DNA of 62,455 nt from an uncultured Parabacteroides sp. (GTDB lineage Bacteria; Bacteroidota; Bacteroidia; Bacteroidales; Tannerellaceae): assembly GCF_947855115.1 (NCBI RefSeq), contig NZ_CANTZW010000027.1, forward strand, positions 1-62,455. Reading direction: 5' to 3'. The notes under the pieces were generated by a model. That model was not told the origin of the DNA and did not search any database. It saw only the letters and a list, made by a program, of their open reading frames with translations. Below are positions 53,247 to 62,440 of the stretch, in pieces. A program made the position numbers and the translations under genes. Each line of letters begins with the position of its first letter. The stretch's first letter is position 1.

Positions 53247-54296
53247 ATGGATTTGAACAAACAAATTTTATCGAAGCATTCGATGATTGTAACCTTGATG
53301 GTGATTCTCGTTGTTTTGATAGGTGGTGGAGGCCTTTGGGTATACCGTTTGGCTTGGGCTCCGAATTTTAATCCGGATGAGACGGTTTATGTCTATATAA
53401 ATGAAGAAAAGGATTTTGATGATCTTTGCCGGCAGTTGAAAGATTCGGCGGATTGCCTCCGTATCGGTAGCTTTAAGCGGTTGAGTGGATTACTGAAATA
53501 CCCTGCCTCCATGCGTACCGGGCGGTACGCCGTGAAACCAGGAATGAGTAATTTGGCTTTATTGAATGATTTGCGGAGAGGACATCAGGTAGCGGCCCGT
53601 GTTACATTTAATAATGTCCGTCTAAAGGAGGATCTGGCAGAGCGTATAGGTGATCAATTGATGCTTGGCAAGGAAGATCTTTTGCGTCTATTAAATGATT
53701 CCGCGTATTGTGGTTCTTTAGGTTTTACCCCGGAAACGATCAGTACTCTCTTTATTCCTAATACCTATGAGATTTATTGGAATATATCCGCGGATAAGTT
53801 TGTGCGTCGCATGAAGCGTGAATATGACGCTTTCTGGACACCGGTACGGTTAAAGAAAGCGGAGGAGATCGGACTTACCCCGATCGAGGTATCTATCTTG
53901 GCTTCTATCGTAGAGGAAGAGACGGCGGCATTGGACGAGTATCCGATCGTGGCGGGCCTTTACATCAACCGTCTTCATGCCGGTATTCCTTTGCAAGCGG
54001 ACCCTACGGTGAAGTTTGCCGTAGGTGATTTCTCTTTGCGGCGTATCTTGTTCGAGCATTTGGAAATAGATTCTCCTTATAATACTTATAAATATGTGGG
54101 TTTACCTCCCGGCCCCCTGCGGATTCCTACCATCAGGGGGTTGAATAGCGTGTTGAACCATACGAAACATCGGTATTTATACATGTGCGCCAAGGAGGAT
54201 TTTTCGGGACGACACAATTTTGCTGTGACGCTGGCGGAACACAACCGCAATGCCAATCGTTACCGGGCAGAGTTGAATCGGCGGCAAATACGATAA
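53247..54296 (+). CDS. mltG: endolytic murein transglycosylase MltG
   Basis: YceG-like protein of 349 residues that cuts nascent peptidoglycan glycan chains. One N-terminal helix (IVTLMVILVVLIGGGGLWV) is followed by a LysM-like part, then the catalytic region. This has FIPNTYEIYWN, ASIVEEETAALDEYPIVAGLYINRL (catalytic Glu), LQADPTVKFAVG and YNTYKYVGLPPGPLRIP. Confidence 0.95.
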   Translation: MDLNKQILSKHSMIVTLMVILVVLIGGGGLWVYRLAWAPNFNPDETVYVYINEEKDFDDLCRQLKDSADCLRIGSFKRLSGLLKYPASMRTGRYAVKPGMSNLALLNDLRRGHQVAARVTFNNVRLKEDLAERIGDQLMLGKEDLLRLLNDSAYCGSLGFTPETISTLFIPNTYEIYWNISADKFVRRMKREYDAFWTPVRLKKAEEIGLTPIEVSILASIVEEETAALDEYPIVAGLYINRLHAGIPLQADPTVKFAVGDFSLRRILFEHLEIDSPYNTYKYVGLPPGPLRIPTIRGLNSVLNHTKHRYLYMCAKEDFSGRHNFAVTLAEHNRNANRYRAELNRRQIR

Positions 54297-54297
54297 G

Positions 54298-54370
54298 AAA
54301 TTTATGATTTGCGGTTTATGATTTATCGTGTACAGGTATAAATCACAAATCATAAATCATAAATCATAAC
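54298..54370. repeat. inverted cluster of TTTATGATTT repeats
   Basis: Two TTTATGATTT units on the left face three AAATCATAAATCATAA-type units on the right across CGTGTACAGG. It makes a long AT-rich hairpin after mltG that may help termination. Similar AT-rich repeats are common between Bacteroidales genes. Confidence 0.65.
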
Positions 54371-54379
54371 ATTTTTCAC

Positions 54380-54387
54380 TACCTTTG
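54380..54387 (+). promoter_or_regulatory. promoter -7 box for iorAB
   Basis: TACCTTTG, 45 bp before iorA. Confidence 0.55.
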
Positions 54388-54432
54388 GCAACTAAATAGT
54401 GTGAATAGTCAATATTAAGAAAACAGATACAC

Positions 54433-56034
54433 ATGGAAAAACATTTATTTTTGGGGGACGAAGCCATAGCTCAAGCCGCTATAGACGCTGGAATCTCCGG
54501 GGTATACGCTTATCCGGGAACCCCTTCTACTGAAATCACGGAATATATCCAAGGCTCTCCGGTAGCAAAGGAAAGAGGTATCCATTGTCGCTGGAGCGCA
54601 AATGAGAAAACCGCTATGGAAGCCGCTTTGGGTATGTGCTACGCCGGTAAACGTGCGCTTTGCTGCATGAAGCACGTAGGCCTGAATGTCGCCGCCGATT
54701 GTTTCATGAACGCCGCCATGAGCGGTATTAACGGAGGTATGATTATCCTGACGGCCGACGATCCATCCATGCACTCTTCCCAAAACGAGCAAGATAACCG
54801 TGTTTATGGAAACTTCGCCATGATCCCGATGCTGGAGCCATCTAGCCAGCAAGAGGCATATGATATGGTATATAGTGGATTTGAGTTATCCGAGAAATTA
54901 GGATATCCTATCTTATTGCGTGTCACGACCCGTATGGCACACTCCCGTGCCGGTGTCGTTACCAGCCCGTTGAAGCCGGAAAATCAGATGAATTGCCCGG
55001 TAAATGGTCGCCAACGTTTCATATTGCTTCCGGCGTTGGCCCGTAAGCGTTTCAAAAGTTTGCTGGTCTCTCAAGAGGTTTTCACGAAGGCCTCCGAGAA
55101 TTCCGGATATAATAAATATTTCGATGCTCCGAATAAAGATTTGGGTATTATCACGACAGGTATTGCGTTTAATTACCTATCCGAGAATTATCCGGATGGT
55201 TTCGAGCATCCCGTATTAAAGATCTCCCAATATCCTCTCCCGAGAAAACAAGTGGAGAGGATCGTGAACGAATGTAAGGAAATTTTGGTGTTGGAAGAGG
55301 GTTATCCAGTTGTCGAGGAGCAATTGAAGGGCTTCTTAGGTAAAGGAGTGACGGTTCATGGCCGTTTGGACGGTACGCTTCAGCGTGACGGTGAGCTTAC
55401 GCCCGATGCGGTAGGTAAGGCCTTGGGCAAGGAGATCCAAAGTTATTATGCGATTCCGGAGGTGGTTGAGCAACGTCCACCCGCATTATGCCAAGGTTGT
55501 GGACACCGAGATATGTATGAGGCTTTGAACGAGGTGATCGCTGAATATAACGGTGCTGCCAAGGTGTTTGGCGATATCGGTTGTTATACCTTGGGGGCTT
55601 TGCCTCCTTTCCGGGCAATCGATTCTTGTATTGATATGGGGGCCTCTATCACGATGGCAAAGGGAGCTTCCGATGCAGGTGTGTTCCCCGCAGTTTCCGT
55701 GATTGGAGATTCAACGTTTACCCATTCTGGAATGACCGGTTTGTTGGATTGCGTGAACGAGAATACGAATATTACCATCGTTATTTCCGATAATGAGACG
55801 ACGGCCATGACCGGAGGGCAGGATTCTGCCGGAACAGGACGTCTGGAATCTATATGTGCCGGTATCGGCGTGGATCCGGCTCACATCCGTGTGATGGTTC
55901 CCTTGAAGAAAAACTACGAGGAGATGAAATCCATCATCCGCGAGGAGATCGAGTATAAGGGGGTATCTGTGTTGATCCCTCGCCGTGAGTGTATCCAGAC
56001 ATTAACCAGAAAGAAAAAAGCAAGCAAGAAATGA
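54433..56034 (+). CDS. iorA: indolepyruvate ferredoxin oxidoreductase, alpha subunit
   Basis: Subunit of 533 residues that oxidatively decarboxylates aryl-pyruvates to aryl-acetyl-CoA with ferredoxin. The N-terminal pyrimidine domain has GVYAYPGTPSTEITEYI and MKHVGLNVAADCFMNAA. The C-terminal TPP domain has CQGCGHRDMYEAL and FGDIGCYTLGALPPF, and VIGDSTFTHSG follows. The usual C-terminal 2x[4Fe-4S] ferredoxin domain is absent: the protein stops after IPRRECIQT and a Lys-rich tail. Electrons would need a separate ferredoxin. Confidence 0.93.
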   Translation: MEKHLFLGDEAIAQAAIDAGISGVYAYPGTPSTEITEYIQGSPVAKERGIHCRWSANEKTAMEAALGMCYAGKRALCCMKHVGLNVAADCFMNAAMSGINGGMIILTADDPSMHSSQNEQDNRVYGNFAMIPMLEPSSQQEAYDMVYSGFELSEKLGYPILLRVTTRMAHSRAGVVTSPLKPENQMNCPVNGRQRFILLPALARKRFKSLLVSQEVFTKASENSGYNKYFDAPNKDLGIITTGIAFNYLSENYPDGFEHPVLKISQYPLPRKQVERIVNECKEILVLEEGYPVVEEQLKGFLGKGVTVHGRLDGTLQRDGELTPDAVGKALGKEIQSYYAIPEVVEQRPPALCQGCGHRDMYEALNEVIAEYNGAAKVFGDIGCYTLGALPPFRAIDSCIDMGASITMAKGASDAGVFPAVSVIGDSTFTHSGMTGLLDCVNENTNITIVISDNETTAMTGGQDSAGTGRLESICAGIGVDPAHIRVMVPLKKNYEEMKSIIREEIEYKGVSVLIPRRECIQTLTRKKKASKK

Positions 56035-56612
56035 AAACAGATATTATATTATCAGGTGTGGGAGGACAGGGTATCCTCTCTATCGCCGCCGTTATTGGAG
56101 AAGCGGCCTTGAAAGAAGGCTTGTATATGAAGCAAGCGGAAGTACACGGAATGAGCCAGCGGGGTGGAGACGTGCAGTCTAACCTACGTCTTTCCGATGA
56201 GCCGATCGCCTCGGACTTGATCCCGAAAGGACACGCCGATATGATTATCTCTCTGGAACCGATGGAGAGCTTGCGTTATCTGCCTTACTTGAAGAAAGAA
56301 GGTTGGTTGGTGACAAATTCTCGTCCATTCGTGAATATCCCCAACTATCCGGAGATTGAGAAAGTGAACGCAGAGTTGGATAGGCTTCCCCATAAAGTAG
56401 TGCTAGACGTGGAGGAGATCGCCAAGGAAGCGGGTTCCATACGTGCGGCCAACATCGTGATGCTGGGTGCCGCTACCCCGTTTTTAGGTATTGATTATGA
56501 TAAGATCGAGGCTGGTATCCGCCATATCTTCGGACGTAAGGGCGAGGACATAGTTAATATGAACCTGAAAGCGTTGAAAGCCGGTTATGACTTAGCGCAA
56601 AGTCTTCGATAA
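56031..56612 (+). CDS. iorB: indolepyruvate oxidoreductase, beta subunit
   Basis: Gamma-type domain subunit of 193 residues: ILSGVGGQGILSIAAVIGEAAL, QAEVHGMSQRGGDVQSNLRL and IVMLGAATPFLGID. The ATG overlaps the iorA stop (ATGA), which fixes the start against an upstream ATG. It forms the enzyme with IorA. Confidence 0.95.
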   Translation: MKTDIILSGVGGQGILSIAAVIGEAALKEGLYMKQAEVHGMSQRGGDVQSNLRLSDEPIASDLIPKGHADMIISLEPMESLRYLPYLKKEGWLVTNSRPFVNIPNYPEIEKVNAELDRLPHKVVLDVEEIAKEAGSIRAANIVMLGAATPFLGIDYDKIEAGIRHIFGRKGEDIVNMNLKALKAGYDLAQSLR

Positions 56613-56654
56613 GTATCTTTGTTCCCGAATTCTAAACGAGAAATAATTAAGGTT

Positions 56655-57164
56655 ATGAAGAAGTATTTATTGGTTAGTATACTTGCGTTATTGGCTTTCG
56701 TTGGTAAAGCTCAGGATAATACCGCCGATATCGTGAAGGTGGGTGATACCATGCCGTCGTTTACGATTATTTCCGACAATGGGAGTAAATTACAGTCCAC
56801 TTCGTTAAAGGGAAAAGTGATTCTTGTGAATTTCTTCGCCACTTGGTGCCCTCCCTGCCAAAAAGAATTGGCTGCCGTTCAGCAAACCCTTTGGCCTAAA
56901 TACAAGAACAATGAGGATTTCGTTCTCTTGGTGATCGGCCGTGAACATTCTGATGCCGATTTACAGAAATATAACGAGAAGAAAGGTTTCGATTTCCCGT
57001 TGTATCCCGATAAGGATCGGGCTATTTTCGGCGCTTTCGCCAAGAACTTGATTCCCCGTGGCTATTTGGTAGGAAAAGACGGGAAGATCATTTATACGAG
57101 CAAGGGCTATACCGATGAGGAGTTTGCCGAGTTGATGTCCAAGATAGAGGATGCGTTAAAATAG
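56655..57164 (+). CDS. TlpA/ResA-like secreted thioredoxin
   Basis: Protein of 169 residues with a signal peptide (MKKYLLVSILALLAFVGKAQ). The thioredoxin fold has FFATWCPPCQKE (Cys65, Cys68) and the AhpC/TSA-like entry GDTMPSFTIISDNG. The cis-Pro is in NLIPRGYLVG. Periplasmic disulfide reductase or peroxidase-like. It lies 42 bp after iorB and 5 bp before the next gene. Confidence 0.92.
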   Translation: MKKYLLVSILALLAFVGKAQDNTADIVKVGDTMPSFTIISDNGSKLQSTSLKGKVILVNFFATWCPPCQKELAAVQQTLWPKYKNNEDFVLLVIGREHSDADLQKYNEKKGFDFPLYPDKDRAIFGAFAKNLIPRGYLVGKDGKIIYTSKGYTDEEFAELMSKIEDALK

Positions 57165-57169
57165 GGATC

Positions 57170-57958
57170 ATGAAATATAACAACATACATTTAATTTATT
57201 TTTCTCCGACACATACGTCCGCTAAGATCGTTTATGCGATAGCGGAAGGAATGGGGGCCACTTCGATGTCTGAGTCTGATGTCACTTATGAGAGCTTGGA
57301 TATGGAAGAGTATATCGATGATGAGTTGACGATTATAGCAGCTCCTGTATATGGAGGTCGTGTGGCAGAGACCGCCATGGAGCGTTTTCGCATGTTCCAT
57401 TCTGCTCATCATGCGCCGGTGGTTCCCGTGGTGCTGTATGGGAACCGGGATTATGAGGATGCTTTGAAAGAACTTTGTGATTTAGCCGTAGAACAGGGAT
57501 TCGTACCTGTAGCTGCCGGAGCTTTTATCGGTGAGCATTCTTTCAGTCGTAAGGGGATGCCTATTGCCGAGGGACGTCCGGATGAGCAGGATCTCAAGCA
57601 AGCGATGGAATTCGGGAAAACGATTATCGGGAAATTGGAGAAGGTTTCTTGTGTGGAATGTTTGTCTACTTTGGAGGTGAAAGGTAATTTCCCGTATCGG
57701 GTGAAAAGTCCTTCCTCTCCTCAAGCTCCTGTTACTGATAATGACTTATGTACGCAATGTGAGTATTGTGTGGATGTATGTCCTACGCATGCGATCTCCT
57801 TGGCGGAAGAAGGGATGTATAGCGATCCGGGTCTGTGTATCAAATGTTGTGCCTGCGTAAAAGAATGTCCGGAAGGCGCACGTTCTTTCGATACCCCTTA
57901 TACGGCAATGCTTCATAAGAATTTTAGTGCACGCCGGGAACCGGAGATATTCTTTTAG
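57170..57958 (+). CDS. flavodoxin-ferredoxin fusion (EFR1 family)
   Basis: Protein of 262 residues. The N-terminal flavodoxin-like domain starts HLIYFSPTHTSAKIVYAIAEG (phosphate loop with Ser/Thr) and has AAPVYGGRV. The C-terminal ferredoxin has two [4Fe-4S] motifs, CTQCEYCVDVCP and CIKCCACVKECP. It moves electrons between FMN and ferredoxin partners. Placed close to iorAB, whose alpha subunit lacks its own ferredoxin, it is a candidate acceptor. Confidence 0.92.
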   Translation: MKYNNIHLIYFSPTHTSAKIVYAIAEGMGATSMSESDVTYESLDMEEYIDDELTIIAAPVYGGRVAETAMERFRMFHSAHHAPVVPVVLYGNRDYEDALKELCDLAVEQGFVPVAAGAFIGEHSFSRKGMPIAEGRPDEQDLKQAMEFGKTIIGKLEKVSCVECLSTLEVKGNFPYRVKSPSSPQAPVTDNDLCTQCEYCVDVCPTHAISLAEEGMYSDPGLCIKCCACVKECPEGARSFDTPYTAMLHKNFSARREPEIFF

Positions 57959-58012
57959 TGAAAGACTGAGATTTTGTATATTGTGAGAGGAAGCGTCAAA
58001 AGGCAAAAGTTC

Positions 58013-58044
58013 TTTTAGCGCTTTCTCCTTTTTTTGTACCTTTG
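58013..58044 (+). promoter_or_regulatory. promoter of the rhamnosidase gene
   Basis: TACCTTTG at 58037-58044 with TTTT at 58013-58016, 20 bp upstream. Transcription would start about 30 bp before the ATG. Confidence 0.6.
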
Positions 58045-58079
58045 TTCAGATCGTTAATCTCAAATAATACCGTGTTTCG

Positions 58080-60506
58080 ATGAAGACCTATTTATTTCTT
58101 TTGCTTTTTGTATTTCAGACCCTTTCCCTTTCTTCCCAGATAAGCCTGAAGGGGTATAATCAAGAGAAAATCGATCCTTCTCTTTTTGAGGGACGTTGGA
58201 AAGCCCGTTGGATCTCGTATCCGGGTGAGGCCCCGAATGTGTATGGAGTCTACCATTTTCGTAAATCATTTGACTTGGAAGTTGTTCCTTCCCGGTTTAT
58301 CGTCCATGTTTCAGCCGATAATCGCTATAAATTATATGTAAACGGGAAATTGGTATCCTTGGGCCCGGCCCGTGGGGATATTTATAACTGGAATTTCGAG
58401 ACGGTAGATCTGACTCCTTATCTGAGAAAAGGGAAAAATACGTTGGCTTCCGTTGTCTGGAATTATGCTGAGCAGAAACCTGTTGCTCAGATTAGTTACA
58501 ATCAGACTGGTTTTATCTTACAAGGTAACACGGGGTGCGAGGCAGTTGTGAATACGGATACCACTTGGGTCTGTTTACGTAATGAGGCGTATGCTCCTTG
58601 GAGTGTATGGAAGGTATTGGGTTATTATGTGGCCGGTCCGGGTGAGAAATTAGATGCCTCTGTTTATCCCTGGGGGTGGGAGCAGCCGGATTATGACGAT
58701 AGAAAATGGGAGAAAGCCGTGCAAGGAATGGAAGGAGCTATGAAAGGATCGAGGGACTATCCGGGACGGTTACTAGTTCCTAGCCCGATACCTCCGATGG
58801 ATATGCGGATAGAGCGTTTGGCTAAGGTGCGTCGGTCTGTGGGAATGGAATGTCCGCAAGGATTTCCTTATTGGCCAAAGAATTTGACGATCCCTGCGGA
58901 TACCGAGGTCTGTTTGCTTTTGGATAATGATTATCTGACTACGGGTTATTTTTCCTTGGCTTTCAGCAGGGGAAAGGGAGCGGAGATTAACATCGGTTAT
59001 TCAGAAGCCCTATATAAACAAGAGGAAGAAGCGACTACTAAATCTTATACATTGAATGGTAAGGGGCATCGGGATGAGTTAACAGGCAAAGTATTTATCG
59101 GGTATGAGGATAAGATTCTGGCTGATGGGGGAGATAATCGTCTCTTCACATCTTTGTGGTGGCGCACGTGGAGATATGTGGAGGTAAAAGTAAAAACGGC
59201 TTCTGAGCCATTGGTGATAGAAGATGTCTACGGTACTTTCTCTGCCTATCCTTTCCGAAACGAGGCTGTTTTCTCCGCTCCGGGATATGAGGAGTTAAAC
59301 CGTATGCTTGAGATAGGCTGGCGTACTGCTCGTTTGTGTGCTAATGAGACCTATATGGATTGTCCTTATTACGAGCAATTGCAATATTTCGGGGATACAC
59401 GTATACAGGCGATGATTTCCATGTATAATACACATGATCCTTATATGGTAAAAAATGCTATAGAGCAAGGTCGGCAGTCTATGGTGGCAGAAGGTATTAC
59501 GATGAGTCGGTACCCGTCTAGCGTACATCAGTTTATCTCTTCATTCTCTCTTTGGTGGATTTGTATGGGGCACGACTACTGGATGTACCGGGGAGATGAG
59601 GCGTATATGAAAACTTTACTTCCCGCTTACCGGCAGGTTTTGTCGTGGTACGAGCAATGGTTGAAGCCGGATTATAGTTTGGCCTATGTACCTCATTGGT
59701 TTTTTGTAGATTGGGCTGCCGGTTTTGATTATGGCGAGCCTGTACGTGAGAAAAAGGGAAACTCGGCGCTTCAAGATTTAATGTATATAATGGCATTGGA
59801 TTTCGCCGCGGAAATGGAACAAGCGATCGGACTTCCTGCCATGGCCGATCATTATCGGCAGATCGCTACCAAGATGCGTGAGACAATTCGCCCGAAATAT
59901 TGGGATGTTACCCGTAATCTGTTCGCCGATACGCATGATCATCGCAGCTATTCCCAACATGTAAATGCCTTGGCGATCTTGACCGGGGTTACGAAAGGGG
60001 AGGAGGCCGTAAAGGTGATGAATCAAACCTTGGAAGATACGAGTCTGATCCAATGTACGATCTATTTCCGTTATTATTTGAATCAAGCGTTAAAAGCTTC
60101 CGGCTTAGGGGATCTGCTACTGGATAACTTACAGATATGGCGGGATCAGATGGCATTGGGATTGACTACATGGGCGGAAATGCCGGAACCGTCTCGCTCT
60201 GATTGCCACGCTTGGGGAGCTAGCCCGAATATTGAGTTTTACCGGATCTTATTGGGTATAGATAGTGATGTCCCCGGCTTTAGGAAAATACGGATCGCTC
60301 CATCCTTGGGTAAACTAAAAGAGGTTTCCGGTACGATTCCACATCCGCTCGGGAGCGTGACTGCCGCGTATAAATTGGATGAAAGGGGAGAGGGGACTGC
60401 ACGTCTGGTCTTGCCGGAAGGTACTACGGGGACGTTTATTTGGTGTGGAAAAGAAATTCCCTTGAAATCAGGCGAACAGGTTATTTCGTTATCTTTGCGT
60501 CATTAA
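58080..60506 (+). CDS. secreted GH78-type alpha-L-rhamnosidase
   Basis: Protein of 808 residues with a signal peptide (MKTYLFLLLFVFQTLSLSS). The N-terminal beta-sandwich has FRKSFDL, SADNRYKLYVNGKLVSLGPARGD and the WNFETVDLTPYLRKGKN block. The (alpha/alpha)6 barrel has METYMDCPYYEQLQYFGDTRIQ-type sequence (about 420-440) and WAEMPEPSRSDCHAWGASP. These are typical of GH78. It would release terminal rhamnose from plant or bacterial glycans. No SusC/D pair is nearby. Confidence 0.88.
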   Translation: MKTYLFLLLFVFQTLSLSSQISLKGYNQEKIDPSLFEGRWKARWISYPGEAPNVYGVYHFRKSFDLEVVPSRFIVHVSADNRYKLYVNGKLVSLGPARGDIYNWNFETVDLTPYLRKGKNTLASVVWNYAEQKPVAQISYNQTGFILQGNTGCEAVVNTDTTWVCLRNEAYAPWSVWKVLGYYVAGPGEKLDASVYPWGWEQPDYDDRKWEKAVQGMEGAMKGSRDYPGRLLVPSPIPPMDMRIERLAKVRRSVGMECPQGFPYWPKNLTIPADTEVCLLLDNDYLTTGYFSLAFSRGKGAEINIGYSEALYKQEEEATTKSYTLNGKGHRDELTGKVFIGYEDKILADGGDNRLFTSLWWRTWRYVEVKVKTASEPLVIEDVYGTFSAYPFRNEAVFSAPGYEELNRMLEIGWRTARLCANETYMDCPYYEQLQYFGDTRIQAMISMYNTHDPYMVKNAIEQGRQSMVAEGITMSRYPSSVHQFISSFSLWWICMGHDYWMYRGDEAYMKTLLPAYRQVLSWYEQWLKPDYSLAYVPHWFFVDWAAGFDYGEPVREKKGNSALQDLMYIMALDFAAEMEQAIGLPAMADHYRQIATKMRETIRPKYWDVTRNLFADTHDHRSYSQHVNALAILTGVTKGEEAVKVMNQTLEDTSLIQCTIYFRYYLNQALKASGLGDLLLDNLQIWRDQMALGLTTWAEMPEPSRSDCHAWGASPNIEFYRILLGIDSDVPGFRKIRIAPSLGKLKEVSGTIPHPLGSVTAAYKLDERGEGTARLVLPEGTTGTFIWCGKEIPLKSGEQVISLSLRH

Positions 60507-60522
60507 TATATAAAATCCTTGT

Positions 60523-62253
60523 ATGAGACGAGTTTATTCAATTGTTTTGTTGCTTCTGGCCGTTTGCGGCTTGTCGGCGACAACGAAGGAGGTCAAGTTG
60601 AAATTGTTGGAAACCAGTGATATCCACGGAAACTTCTTCCCGTATAATTTTATTGAGAAACAGGAATGGGGAGGAAGTCTGGCCCGGGTCTATTCTTTCG
60701 TGCAGAAAGAGCGTCGAACGTATGGAGATAATCTTTTATTGTTGGATAATGGTGATGTCTTGCAAGGACAACCTTCTGCGTATTATTACAATTTCATGGA
60801 TACAGTCTCTACGCATGTGGCTTCCGCTATGATGAATTATATGGGGTACGATGTAGGGAATATGGGGAACCACGATGTAGAGGCTGGTCACGCTGTTTTC
60901 GATCGCTGGATCAAACAATGCGATTTCCCTATCTTGGGTGCCAATATTATCCGTACCTCTGACGGGGAGACCTATTTAAAGCCTTATGAGGTGTTTATAC
61001 GTGATGGTGTGAAGATCGTTGTTTTGGGTATGATTACTCCTGCTATTCCTGTATGGTTGCCGGAGACTCTGTGGCAAGGTCTTTATTTTGCCGATATGGA
61101 GGATACGGCCCGTAGGTGGATGAAGGTTATTCAAGAAAAGGAGAAGCCGGATATTGTGGTCGGTATTTTCCATGCGGGAAATGAGGCACGTACCATGTCC
61201 GGACAGTATCGTGAGGATGCGTCGATGGAGGTTGCTCAGCGGATTCCGGGTTTTGATGTGGTTATGATGGGACATGATCATCGTCGGTATTGTGGAAAGG
61301 TAGCGAATAGTAAGGGTGATTCTGTGTTATTGATAAACCCGGCAAGTAATGGGCGTGTGGTCGGTACTGTTGATGTCGTATTAAGGATAGAGAATGGTAA
61401 AGTTTTGGATAAACAGATATCGGGTGTTTTGACGGATGTGGATGAGTTGGAGCCTAGCAAGGAATTCATGGAGACATTTGTCCCACAATACAAAGCCGTG
61501 AATGATTTTGTCTCCGAGAAGGTAGGAACCTTTACGGAAAGTATCACGACTCGTTCCGCTTACTTTGGACCATCCGCTTTCATTGATTTTATTCACTCTT
61601 TACAATTGGAGTTAACCGGTGCGGACGTTTCTTTTGCCGCCCCATTATCCTTTGATGCGAAAATAGATAAAGGGGATATTACGATCAGCGATATGTTCAG
61701 TCTTTACAAATATGAGAATATGCTTTACACGATGAATTTGACAGGGGCCGAAATCAAAGGTTTCTTGGAGGAATCGTATGGCATGTGGACTAACCAGATG
61801 AAATCTCCGGATGATCATGTCTTGTTATTAAAAGAACGAAAGAAAGGCCAGGAGAATTATGCTGCATTCGTTAATTTCAGTTTTAATTTTGACTCAGCCG
61901 CTGGTATTATTTATACGGTGGATGTTACGAAACCTATGGGCGAGAAAATCACGATCTTGAAAATGGCAAATGGCAAACCTTTCGACAAAAATAAAACGTA
62001 TAAAGTTGCCCTTAATTCTTATCGAGGTAACGGAGGTGGCGAGTTGTTGACTAAAGGGGCTAGTATTCCTCAAGACGAGTTAAAGAGTCGTATCATCCAT
62101 TCGACGGATAAAGATCTCCGTTATTATATGATCCAATATATAAAGGAGAAGGGGGTACTTTGCCCACAACCTTTAAACCAATGGCAGATGATCCCGCAAG
62201 ATTGGGTGAAGCTTGCGACTGAAAGGGATTATAAATATCTTTTTGGGGAATAA
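60523..62253 (+). CDS. secreted 5'-nucleotidase/2',3'-cyclic phosphodiesterase-like
   Basis: UshA-like protein of 576 residues with a signal peptide (SIVLLLLAVCGLSATT). The metallophosphatase domain has LLETSDIHGNFFPYN, DNGDVLQGQP, GNMGNHDVEAG and VMMGHDHRRY as metal ligands. The C-terminal nucleotidase domain (about 330-560) ends in LNSYRGNGGGELLT. It dephosphorylates nucleotides in the periplasm, freeing nucleosides for uptake. It is 16 bp after the rhamnosidase. Confidence 0.92.
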   Translation: MRRVYSIVLLLLAVCGLSATTKEVKLKLLETSDIHGNFFPYNFIEKQEWGGSLARVYSFVQKERRTYGDNLLLLDNGDVLQGQPSAYYYNFMDTVSTHVASAMMNYMGYDVGNMGNHDVEAGHAVFDRWIKQCDFPILGANIIRTSDGETYLKPYEVFIRDGVKIVVLGMITPAIPVWLPETLWQGLYFADMEDTARRWMKVIQEKEKPDIVVGIFHAGNEARTMSGQYREDASMEVAQRIPGFDVVMMGHDHRRYCGKVANSKGDSVLLINPASNGRVVGTVDVVLRIENGKVLDKQISGVLTDVDELEPSKEFMETFVPQYKAVNDFVSEKVGTFTESITTRSAYFGPSAFIDFIHSLQLELTGADVSFAAPLSFDAKIDKGDITISDMFSLYKYENMLYTMNLTGAEIKGFLEESYGMWTNQMKSPDDHVLLLKERKKGQENYAAFVNFSFNFDSAAGIIYTVDVTKPMGEKITILKMANGKPFDKNKTYKVALNSYRGNGGGELLTKGASIPQDELKSRIIHSTDKDLRYYMIQYIKEKGVLCPQPLNQWQMIPQDWVKLATERDYKYLFGE

Positions 62254-62408
62254 GTTTCCTTTTTATAGGTATTCAATATATAAGAGAATCTTCCTCGCTA
62301 TAAGGAATAGGAGGTGCTAAAATGCTCTTACATACTCTTTTGGGGGTATATGTTAATGTATGGGATCTTTTCTTTTTAAAAAAATATTACAAAAAAGTTG
62401 CGATTTTG

Positions 62409-62440
62409 TTTGGAGTTTATGTTTTATAGCACTACTTTTG
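62409..62440 (+). promoter_or_regulatory. full-consensus promoter at right edge
   Basis: TTTG (62409-62412), 20 bp, TACTTTTG (62433-62440). The gene it drives is outside the window. The following GCACCCGCATTCGAGA looks like the start of a stable-RNA or ribosomal transcript, but this is from memory. Confidence 0.7.
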
